A stretch of DNA of 52,940 nt from an uncultured eubacterium 1-6 (GTDB taxonomy: Bacteria > Bacillota > Clostridia > Lachnospirales > Lachnospiraceae), in assembly GCA_903789595.1 (NCBI GenBank), contig CAIFEZ010000019.1:1-52940 (forward strand), in the 5' to 3' direction. The notes below the pieces were generated by a model that was not told where the DNA came from, searched no databases, and saw nothing but the letters and a program-made list of their open reading frames with translations. Numbering within the stretch: position 1 is the stretch's first letter; the number at the start of each line of letters is the position of its first letter. A program made the translations under genes and the position numbers. Positions 45,786 to 52,940 of the stretch are shown here, piece by piece.

Positions 45786-46618
45786 GACGAACCCGGATCC
45801 TTCAGCGTAGCGGCATAGATGGCCCACGGGATGGAGTCTGCGATCTCAAGGCAGCGGATATCCTTTTGAACGATTTCCGAAGCGTGGAGATTGACATCAA
45901 TGCCGATGCCATACCCACGGGAGACAAAAAGATAGATCAGGGAGCTTTCCATGGTCCGGATGGAGATCTGCGGTACAAAGCCCAGTTCCTGGCATTTAGT
46001 TACGACCGAGTTAAAAATACTGAATTTTTCGTTGAGGGTAATCAGCTTCTGGTTCTGGAGATCCTCAAAGGACAGAACCTCCTTTTCGTAGAGCGGGTGT
46101 CCACGATACACGACAGCACACAGTCTGGTCTCGAAGATTTTTTGCTCGCGTACCATCGGAGACCGGAAATGGTCGATGATGTAAGCAGTGTCGATTTTTC
46201 CTCCGAGAAGAAGATCCTTGATATTCTGGTTGAAATCCTCGGTCCACTCCACAGTTTCGGATCCGATGAGCTCCCGGTTCAGGGGCTGCAGCGAGGGGAC
46301 AGCCTGCAGGGCGCGGACGACACCGCAGGCAAAGCCTACGCGTCGGGAATGGCGGGAGAAATCAATCCGCTTCATTTCTATTTCCAGATCCTGCAGCCGG
46401 TAAAGCATTTCCTTGCTGTGCTTGTAAAGATAGTCTCCGCTTCTGGTGGGAGCAAGCCCTGCCGCAGAGCGGCGAAAGAGCATGACACCGAGCTCCTCTT
46501 CCAGGCGGTTGATGTTTTTTCCCATTCCCTGAGGAGAAATATAGAAACGTTCGGAAGCCTTGTTCAGACTCCCGGTTTCATAGCAGGCACAGAAATAGCG
46601 TAAGGTTTTTGTGTCCAT
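45782..46618 (-). CDS. LysR-family transcriptional regulator
   Basis: The 278-residue protein has an N-terminal LysR winged helix (LRYFCACYETGSLNKASERF, INRLEEELGVMLFRRSAAGL) and a periplasmic-binding-like effector domain. It is divergent from the OYE-type oxidoreductase with 324 bp between, the common arrangement for a LysR regulator and its target. AAGGAGAT lies before ATG 46618. The effector is unknown. Confidence 0.9.
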   Translation of the reverse strand: MDTKTLRYFCACYETGSLNKASERFYISPQGMGKNINRLEEELGVMLFRRSAAGLAPTRSGDYLYKHSKEMLYRLQDLEIEMKRIDFSRHSRRVGFACGVVRALQAVPSLQPLNRELIGSETVEWTEDFNQNIKDLLLGGKIDTAYIIDHFRSPMVREQKIFETRLCAVVYRGHPLYEKEVLSFEDLQNQKLITLNEKFSIFNSVVTKCQELGFVPQISIRTMESSLIYLFVSRGYGIGIDVNLHASEIVQKDIRCLEIADSIPWAIYAATLKDPGSS

Positions 46619-46942
46619 TTCCTTGTGAACATCTCCTTGGTTTAATTTTCCAGCAGTTTACAGTTCGTTCTTCCTTCTCTGCTGACTGCGCCAGGCAGCA
46701 GGCAGGAGGTAAATGCCGGGTGCCATACAATTATAGAGGAACCCTTTTGTTTGCATTATAGCTGTTTCGGGTGCGAAATGGTAGAATAATTCTCCTCCGG
46801 TAGAAAAAAACAGTTTCTGCACATCCCCCGCTGGTTGATGGCGGAAGATGGGAAAGCGGTGTATGATACATATAGTTAATTTGTTAACGAAGTATGCGGC
46901 AAGTCAGGCAGGCTATATGAAAGGATTGTACAGGAGGATTTT
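46619..46942. promoter_or_regulatory. Divergent LysR/oxidoreductase control region
   Basis: Contains GTTAA-TTTG-TTAAC (46873-46886), a short inverted repeat near the oxidoreductase start that could be a LysR half-site pair. No confident promoter boxes. No gene is supported in this spacer. Confidence 0.35.
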
Positions 46943-48901
46943 ATGAGAACCAGAAAGTACCCGAATCTCTGCAAACCCATCACGATCGGAAGAACGACCT
47001 TCCGGAACCGTATGTTTTCCGCGCCTATGGGCGGTACGGATATCACGAATGACGGCTGTATCGGACCGAAGTCCACGGCCTTTTATGAGCTCAGGTCCAA
47101 GGGCGGCGCGGCGGCGGTCACGGTGAGTGAGTGCATGGTTCATCCGCAGACGGACGGATCACATGCCTATCATCTGGATGAGTCTATTCTGAACTCACTG
47201 GCATGCGCGACCTATACGGCGGACGCGATCCGCAGACACGGCGGGATTCCGAGCCTGGAGCTCTCCCACTCCGGGATGTTTGCCGGCACGTACATGACCG
47301 ATAAGAAGAAGCAGCACGATCTGCATCAGTGGGGACCGTCGGACACGGTCCGCGGCGACGGCGTGCAGGTGAAGGCTCTGACAAAGGAGATGATCGACGA
47401 CATTGTGGCGTCCTATGGGCATGTCGCGGGGCTTGCGAAGCGCGCGGGCTTTGAAATGATCATGATCCACGGCGGTCACGGCTGGCTGATTAACCAGTTC
47501 CTGTCTCCGCTGTTCAATCACCGTACGGATGAATACGGCGGTTCCCTCGAGAACCGCACCAGGTTCGCGGTGGAGGTTCTTCAGTCGGTGAGAGAAGCGG
47601 TGGGGCCGTTCTTTCCTGTTGAATTCCGTATGAGCGGCGCTGAGTTCGCTGAGGGCGGATACGGCCTCGAGGAAGGCGTCCGTATTGCGCAGGCAATCGA
47701 GCCCTATGCGGATATCATCCATGTATCCGCCGGCACTTATCAGAAGACATTTGGCATCACGCATCCGTCTATGTTTGAAGATCATGGCCGGAATGTGTAT
47801 CTGGCGGCGGAGATCCGGAAGCATGTACACAAGCCGGTAGCCACCATCGGAGGACTGAACGATCCGGCGCAGATGGAAGAGATCATCGCCTCGGGCAAGG
47901 CGGACATCGTGTATATGGGACGTGCTCTTCTGGCAGACCCGTTCCTGCCGAGAAAAATTAATGAGGGCAGAGAGGACGAGATCGTGCGCTGCCTGCGCTG
48001 CTTTACCTGCATGGCGGAGCGTGCGGCCACATCTACCAGACGGTGTACGGTCAATCCTCTGATCGGAAGAGAGATCGAAGGCGATGAGATCCAGCCCGCG
48101 CCTGTAAGGAAAAAAGTTCTGGTGGCCGGCGGCGGCCCCGGCGGTCTGTATGCGGCTTATACCGCGGCGAGACGGGGTCATCAGGTGATTCTCTGCGAAA
48201 AGGAAAAAGAAGTCGGCGGCATTCTGAAATCAGAGCAGGCGCTTCCGTTCAAGTATGAGATGTATCAGCTCTCCGGTACATACCGGCTGCTCTGCGAAAA
48301 GGCGGGAGTTGAGATCCGTACCGGTGTCGAGGTGACGCCGGAGTATGTCGACAGGGAGACACCGGACGCGCTGATCATCGCGGTCGGCTCCACGCCGCTG
48401 GTACCTCCGATCCCGGGGCTTCACGGGGAAAACGGTGCAAATGTCATTGTGGTGAACAACTATTATCTGGAAAAAGAACGCTGTACAGACAACGTCGTTG
48501 TCTTCGGCGGCGGCCTTGCAGGCTGCGAATGTGCGGTACATCTGGGACAGGAGGGAAAGCATGTCGAGATCGTTGAGATGCGGGATATGCTTGCGCCGGA
48601 CGCAAATGTCCGTCACCGTCCGCTTCTGATGGCACAGATCGACAAATACTGCACGGTTCATACCGGGTATAAGGGACTCGAGGTCACGAAGGAGGGAATT
48701 CTCTGTGAGACGAGGGACGGAGAGAAGGTTCTCGTACCGGGAGATACCGTGATCTGCGCACTCGGTCAGAGATCCCGGACCGATGTGGTGGAGGCTCTGA
48801 TGGATACCGCACCCTTTGTCCGCGTGATCGGAGATGCCTCCAGAGTATCCACGATTACAAACGCGGTGTATTGGGGCTACCACGCGGCACTGGATATCTG
48901 A
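46943..48901 (+). CDS. OYE-type FMN/4Fe-4S/FAD oxidoreductase (BaiCD / 2-enoate reductase-like)
   Basis: The 652-residue protein has an Old Yellow Enzyme barrel (KPITIGRTTFRNRMFSAPMG, MIHGGHGWLINQFLSPLFN, TDEYGGSLENRTRFAVEV), a Cys cluster for one 4Fe-4S (CLRCFTC ... RRC, from about residue 349), and C-terminal FAD (VLVAGGGPGGLYAAYTAARR) and NAD(P) (VVVFGGGLAGCECAVHL) domains. This is the layout of 2,4-dienoyl-CoA reductase, 2-enoate reductase and the bile-acid enzymes BaiCD/BaiH. It should reduce a C=C bond of an unsaturated acid, enone or steroid; the substrate cannot be told. AGGAGG precedes ATG and a terminator follows. Confidence 0.92.
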   Translation: MRTRKYPNLCKPITIGRTTFRNRMFSAPMGGTDITNDGCIGPKSTAFYELRSKGGAAAVTVSECMVHPQTDGSHAYHLDESILNSLACATYTADAIRRHGGIPSLELSHSGMFAGTYMTDKKKQHDLHQWGPSDTVRGDGVQVKALTKEMIDDIVASYGHVAGLAKRAGFEMIMIHGGHGWLINQFLSPLFNHRTDEYGGSLENRTRFAVEVLQSVREAVGPFFPVEFRMSGAEFAEGGYGLEEGVRIAQAIEPYADIIHVSAGTYQKTFGITHPSMFEDHGRNVYLAAEIRKHVHKPVATIGGLNDPAQMEEIIASGKADIVYMGRALLADPFLPRKINEGREDEIVRCLRCFTCMAERAATSTRRCTVNPLIGREIEGDEIQPAPVRKKVLVAGGGPGGLYAAYTAARRGHQVILCEKEKEVGGILKSEQALPFKYEMYQLSGTYRLLCEKAGVEIRTGVEVTPEYVDRETPDALIIAVGSTPLVPPIPGLHGENGANVIVVNNYYLEKERCTDNVVVFGGGLAGCECAVHLGQEGKHVEIVEMRDMLAPDANVRHRPLLMAQIDKYCTVHTGYKGLEVTKEGILCETRDGEKVLVPGDTVICALGQRSRTDVVEALMDTAPFVRVIGDASRVSTITNAVYWGYHAALDI

Positions 48902-48949
48902 TGATTGGGATCAGAGCTGAATAAGAGAATAGTGAATCGGAATTCTATG

Positions 48950-48984
48950 TGCAGTTCTGGAGAAATACCAGGACTGCATTTTTT
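48950..48984 (+). terminator. Terminator of the OYE-type gene
   Basis: TGCAGTTCTGG pairs with CCAGGACTGCA (one G-U) and is followed by six T residues. Confidence 0.85.
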
Positions 48985-49159
48985 GGCATAAATTGATGAG
49001 GATCAGGTATTTTATGATGTTCTTTTCTGCGCGAAAATCTTGTATTCTACAAACTGTCAGGAGGGAACAGACCTGATGGAGAGAAAAGAAAAATAATACC
49101 CAGGAAACGTAACAGGCGGCGCGGCAAAGGGCCGGACAGCAGAAAAGGAGATCGAAGAA

Positions 49160-49315
49160 ATGAAGAACACAGCACTTATCACAGGATCCTACGGCGGGCT
49201 TGGCACATGCTTCGTACAGATTCACGGAGAGAAGGGCGGGGACATGATCCACTTTCCAGACGCACGCTGCAGCGCAAGCTCTCGGAGGAGAAGACGACAT
49301 TCCAGAAGCAGCTGA
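49160..49315 (+). pseudogene. Short-chain dehydrogenase, N-terminal fragment
   Basis: ATG 49160, with AAAGGAG upstream, opens MKNTALITGSYGGLGTCFVQ, the Rossmann start of an SDR (TGxxxGxG). After about GGDMI (residue 30) the homology stops and the frame runs through AraC sequence out of frame to TGA 49313. A normal SDR would be about 250 residues. Confidence 0.75.
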
Positions 49316-49497
49316 ACAGCACAAGGGAGATTCTGGCTATCCACTATATCCGGAATACAAATATGAGCACCAATGACATGGCGTATCTTCTCGGGTATGC
49401 GGAGCTGAACTCTTTCCTGCGGGCATTTACGGTCTGGACAGGAAAGAGTATTACAGAGTACCGCAGAGAAATAGAGCGGGAAGCGGCAGAAAAGTAG
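49207..49497 (+). pseudogene. AraC-family regulator, C-terminal DNA-binding fragment
   Basis: From about 49250 this frame reads LSRRTLQRKLSEEKTTFQKQ, then MSTNDMAYLLGYAELNSFLR and WTGKSITEYR: both helix-turn-helix units of an AraC domain, with the second nearly complete. The sensor domain and most of the first unit's front are gone. It is joined to the SDR fragment, which suggests one deletion removed the end of the SDR gene and the start of this one. Confidence 0.75.
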
Positions 49498-49664
49498 ACG
49501 ACCGGAACAATCCTTCCGCGGAGAAGGATGAAGTATTTGGTGATGATATTAAGATCTTACTTGAGTTCGCTCATGAAATGTGATATTCTTACCAAAAGAT
49601 AGCTATTAAAATGTACAATGCAGTCAAAATATCACTATGATTTCGTGCGCAGGAGTGAGCCGAT

Positions 49665-50999
49665 ATGTATATGAAGCGGAAAATCGACCTTTTTCTAAGA
49701 AAATGGAAGGATGATACGGATCATCTCCCATTGCTTGTAAAAGGTGCCAGACAGATTGGAAAGACAAGATCTATACAGGAATTTGCGAAGAATTCGTACT
49801 CCAATGTGATCTATATCAATTTTGCCCTTGAGACAAAATATCTTGATATCACTTCGGGCGGATATGATGTGGATTCTATAATACGTAGCATATCTTTTAT
49901 TGATCCTACAAAGAGATTTACCGATGATACTGTCATCATATTCGATGAGATACAGGATTTCCCGGATATTGCGACATCACTCAAGTCTTTTAAACTGGAT
50001 GGCCGTTTTGATGTGATCTGTTCAGGATCGTTGCTTGGGGTGAATTACAAGAAGATTCACAGCAACAGTGTAGGGTTCAAAAGCGACTATGAGATGTATT
50101 CCATGGATTTTGAAGAGTTCCTCTGGGCAGAGGGATACTCTGATTTCCAGATTGACAGTATCCTCCAGTCTATGATAGATGAGACTCCATTATCTGCCGC
50201 TCAGATGAATGTGATGAATATGCTGTTTCTGGATTACTGTGTGCTTGGAGGCATGCCTGCTGTAGTAAAGAGATATGTTGAAACAGGCGTTTTTTCTGGC
50301 ACTGTAGATATTCAGAATCAGATCCGGATGGATTATGAGGAAGATGTTAGAAAATGTGTAGACGGGCTCGAGCAGACAAAAATCATCAGTGTGTACCGCA
50401 GTGTCCCAGCACAGCTTGCCAAAGAAAACAAGAAATTCCAGTATTCCAAGATCAGCCGGAATGCCAGAGCCAGAGATTATGCAGGATGTATCGACTGGCT
50501 TAAAGATGCCGGAGCCGTATCAGTCTGCTACTGTCTTGATTTTCCTGAACTTCCTCTTAAAGGAAATGTTGATACCGGGATATTCAAGCTGTATTATCCT
50601 GATACCGGGCTTTTGATATCGTCACTTGATCCTGAAGCACAGGCGGATCTCCGGGAAAATAAGAATCTGGGAGTCTACAAGGGAGCACTTTACGAGAATT
50701 TTGTTGCCGAAGCCCTTCTGAAACAGGGAATGGGACTGTATTATTATAAAAAAGAGAATTCCACCCTGGAAGAAGATTTCTTCGCAAGAAGCCGGGACTC
50801 CTTGATCCCGATTGAGGTAAAATCTAACGACAACAGGTCGAAATCACAGAGACAGCTGATCAATAACGAAAGATATCATGATATTCATTTTGGGATCAAG
50901 CTGTCTGTAAAAAACATAGGTGTATCTGATGATATATACACACTGCCTTACTTCTGTTCTTTCCTTCTGCGGAGATACATCAGGGAAAAATTTTCATGA
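49665..50999 (+). CDS. AAA ATPase with DUF4143 domain
   Basis: The 444-residue protein has Walker A GARQIGKTRS and Walker B VIIFDEIQDFPD in an N-terminal AAA_14 domain, sensor-like FDVICSGSLLGV, and a C-terminal DUF4143 domain with a PD-(D/E)XK-like end (LEEDFFARSRDSLIPIEVKS). These proteins are common, often mobile, and their role is unknown, though the C-terminal motif suggests nuclease ancestry. The gene is more AT-rich than its neighbours. GGAGTGAG precedes ATG 49665. No partner gene is adjacent. Confidence 0.9.
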   Translation: MYMKRKIDLFLRKWKDDTDHLPLLVKGARQIGKTRSIQEFAKNSYSNVIYINFALETKYLDITSGGYDVDSIIRSISFIDPTKRFTDDTVIIFDEIQDFPDIATSLKSFKLDGRFDVICSGSLLGVNYKKIHSNSVGFKSDYEMYSMDFEEFLWAEGYSDFQIDSILQSMIDETPLSAAQMNVMNMLFLDYCVLGGMPAVVKRYVETGVFSGTVDIQNQIRMDYEEDVRKCVDGLEQTKIISVYRSVPAQLAKENKKFQYSKISRNARARDYAGCIDWLKDAGAVSVCYCLDFPELPLKGNVDTGIFKLYYPDTGLLISSLDPEAQADLRENKNLGVYKGALYENFVAEALLKQGMGLYYYKKENSTLEEDFFARSRDSLIPIEVKSNDNRSKSQRQLINNERYHDIHFGIKLSVKNIGVSDDIYTLPYFCSFLLRRYIREKFS

Positions 51000-51055
51000 G
51001 GAGCAGAGGCAGCATCAACCATACCAGATGGCATCTGAAGCCATAGATTCATAGA

Positions 51056-51198
51056 TTAGATATCAGCCAGCAGCTTATCTCTCATCTCTCCGAAGAATTT
51101 GTTTATCCAGCCGAGGACTGTCCCTGCCAGAAATGCTGCCACTACTGTCCCGACGCCCACGCTTCCAGGATTGTGAAGCACGATCAGGCAGATTATGA
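51056..51198 (-). pseudogene. YitT/YczE-like membrane protein, C-terminal fragment
   Basis: On the minus strand the sequence encodes LIICLIVLHNPGSVGVGTVV, then AAFLAGTVLGWINKFFGEMR and a stop at 51056-51058. The GSVGVGTVVAAFLAG pattern is like the last helix of YczE/YyaS/YitT-type proteins. No start or upstream part is present. Confidence 0.5.
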
Positions 51199-51544
51199 GG
51201 GAGCTCACAGATCAGGATGAGCGACCAAGATACCGACTAAGTGGAGACCTGATCGCAGCGACATTGCCAAAATCTCCTTATTGGTGTATAATATACAGGC
51301 TCATTTTAATGGCGCTTCTTAAACTGGGAAGATGCTTTTTAAATGAACCTTTACGTCCATGGGTTTACGTCGATGTGACGGAAAGCGAGAAACACAGAGA
51401 GATAGATCTTGTGGCTGATGCGCAGAAAGTGCTGTTAAACTCCATGTAATTTTTTTTCGATGGTGCCCGGTGTGGTGCCCGGTCGAAATCACACACTCCG
51501 CAAAGCCCGTAAGTATAAGGATTTTTAAGGAGATATAAAAGAAA
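51199..51544. other. Spacer upstream of ychF without a supported gene
   Basis: An 84-codon frame (51195-51449) has no recognisable domain and a mixed composition; I do not support it as a gene. GGTGCCCGGT is repeated at about 51462 and 51474. The last bases carry the AAGGAG of ychF. Confidence 0.4.
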
Positions 51545-52657
51545 ATGAAATTAGGTATCGTAGGACTTCCGAATGTCGGAAAAAGCACTCTGTTTAACGC
51601 GCTGACGCAGGCCGGAGCAGAAATGGCGAACTATCCGTTCTGCACCATAGAGCCGAATGTGGGCGTGGTTCCCGTTCCCGATGAGAGGCTGAAACTGCTG
51701 GGAGATTTCTTCCATTCGAAGAAAGTGACGCCGGCAGTTGTCGAGTTCGTGGATATCGCCGGTCTGGTGAAGGGCGCTTCCAAGGGAGAGGGCCTCGGGA
51801 ACCAGTTCCTTGCCAACATCCGCGAGTGCGACGCGATCGTTCATGTCGTCAGATGCTTCGAGGATCCGAATGTCATTCATGTGGATGGCAGCGTCGATCC
51901 GACCCGCGATATCGAGACCATTGATCTGGAGCTGATCTTTGCCGATCTTGAGGTTTTGGAGAGAAGAATTGCCAAGACTACCAAGGCGGCCCGTATCGGA
52001 GACAAGTCTGTCAAGACCGAGCTTGAGATGCTTCTGGCTCTGAAGGCACATCTGGAGGACGGCAAGGACGCGATCTCCTTTGATCTGGAGCCGTATAAGG
52101 ATGAGGAGAGCGTTCTCGCTGCATTCGGTGAGCTGAATCTTCTGACCGCAAAGCCGGTGATCTACGCGGCAAACGTGGCGGAGGATGACCTTGCGGACGA
52201 CGGCGCTTCCAATCCTCACGTTCAGGCGGTACGGGAGTACGCGAAGCAGAAGAACAGCGAGGTCTTCGTGGTGAGCGCGGAGATCGAGGCTGAGATGTCC
52301 GAGATGAGCGATGAGGACAAGGAGATGTTCCTTGAGGATCTCGGCGTGAAATCATCCGGAATGGATAAGCTGATTCAGGCGTCCTACCGCACGCTCGGAC
52401 TGATGAGCTTCCTGACCGGAGGCGAGGATGAGACCCGCGCGTGGACCATCCGGATCGGTACAAAAGCGCCGCAGGCGGCCGGAAAAATCCACACTGATTT
52501 TGAACGCGGCTTCATCAAGGCGGAAGTCATCAATTACAGAGAACTTCTGGACTGCGGCTCTTACGCGGCAGCGCGTGAAAAGGGCCTGGTCCGCATGGAA
52601 GGCAAGGATTACGTCGTAAAGGACGGAGATGTGATTATCTTCCGTTTCAATGTATGA
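51545..52657 (+). CDS. ychF: Redox-regulated ATPase YchF (Obg-family)
   Basis: The 370-residue protein has P-loop GLPNVGKSTLFNAL, switch DIAGLVKGASKGEGLGNQFL, a NVAE motif (YAANVAEDD) in place of the G-domain NKxD, which favours ATP, a coiled-coil arm, and a C-terminal TGS domain (TWTIRIGTKAPQAAGKIHTD-like segment, DVIIFRFNV end). YchF binds ribosomes and ATP and dampens stress responses. AAGGAG lies about 10 bases before ATG. No pth gene is visible next to it. Confidence 0.97.
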   Translation: MKLGIVGLPNVGKSTLFNALTQAGAEMANYPFCTIEPNVGVVPVPDERLKLLGDFFHSKKVTPAVVEFVDIAGLVKGASKGEGLGNQFLANIRECDAIVHVVRCFEDPNVIHVDGSVDPTRDIETIDLELIFADLEVLERRIAKTTKAARIGDKSVKTELEMLLALKAHLEDGKDAISFDLEPYKDEESVLAAFGELNLLTAKPVIYAANVAEDDLADDGASNPHVQAVREYAKQKNSEVFVVSAEIEAEMSEMSDEDKEMFLEDLGVKSSGMDKLIQASYRTLGLMSFLTGGEDETRAWTIRIGTKAPQAAGKIHTDFERGFIKAEVINYRELLDCGSYAAAREKGLVRMEGKDYVVKDGDVIIFRFNV

Positions 52658-52701
52658 TAAAGTGCTTAACACGGAAACAATGACATGATGAAAAAATGAA
52701 A

Positions 52702-52940
52702 CGTGCTCATACCTGTTGCCTTCGAAATCGCATCCATGCTCTTACGCGCGCTTCGCGTGCGACGATCATGTCTGCGTTTTCGAAGAGCTTTTGAACCTTA
52801 ATTGTATAAGCTGCGGATTGCTTCGTGCTTCGCACTCCCGCAATCCTTCAGGTATGAGCACTTCTGTGCCGCATACGCGTCCCTTCGTGCTCATACCTGT
52901 TGCCTTCGAAATCGCATCCATGCTCTTACGCGCGCTTCGC
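52702..52940 (-). repeat. Dispersed repeat, copy 3, with a 55-bp direct repeat reaching the window end
   Basis: The segment 52702-52756 recurs perfectly at 52886-52940 (184 bp apart), starting CGTGCTCATACCTGTTGCC and ending GCGCGCTTCGC. Between them is TTGTATAAGCTGCGGATTGC, related to the copy at 45732, and 52874-52902 matches 19672-19700 in reverse. No gene is present after ychF. Confidence 0.8.

Overview
The window looks like a chromosomal stretch of a gut- or rumen-type clostridium, most likely Lachnospiraceae. This is inferred from gene content (many cytoplasmic or membrane-anchored glycoside hydrolases, a GPH sugar symporter, CdaR and LytTR regulators, a BaiCD-like flavoenzyme), from AAGGAGG-type ribosome binding sites, and from the balanced GC of most genes. 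No rRNA, tRNA or CRISPR array was found.

Region 1 (1-7.5 kb) is a graveyard of mobile DNA. A GH43 gene lacks its 5' part. It is followed by an IS1380 copy with decayed transposase, a broken zinc-metallopeptidase gene, an IS66 remnant cut by an IS3 remnant, a second IS3 remnant joined head-to-head to the first at a perfect 36-bp palindrome, and a group II intron whose reverse transcriptase carries one nonsense codon. Region 2 (7.5-11.1 kb) holds a Fic gene with repeated operator-like sites, a tape-measure relic, a nine-unit 62-bp hairpin array, a DUF2284 gene and a fused phage/integrative-element relic.

Region 3 (11.1-29.3 kb) is mostly intact metabolism and regulation: a tyrosine phosphatase, two EamA transporter paralogues flanking a Gfo/Idh/MocA oxidoreductase, a HEPN/MNT pair, GH42, enolase, GH31, a glycerate kinase-GntP operon with divergent CdaR regulator, N-carbamoylputrescine amidase with a structured leader, and a LytTR two-component system.

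Region 4 (29.4-45.7 kb) is a co-oriented carbohydrate-degradation cluster: GH2, a membrane-anchored GH3 with reversed domain order, a small membrane protein, a GH78 rhamnosidase, a GPH symporter, an anchored esterase, a GH5 and a conventional GH3. The order suggests trimming of a rhamnose-containing glycoside outside the cell, import, and completion inside (inference). The two GH3 genes share the same roughly 98-nt structured element just before their start codons.

Region 5 (45.7-52.9 kb) has a LysR regulator divergent from an Old Yellow Enzyme-type FMN/FeS/FAD oxidoreductase, a deletion scar joining an SDR start to an AraC end, an AAA/DUF4143 ATPase, a YitT-like fragment, ychF, and a dispersed repeat family that runs off the end. 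The strongest candidates for something undescribed are the 62-bp covarying hairpin array and the twin GH3 leader element.
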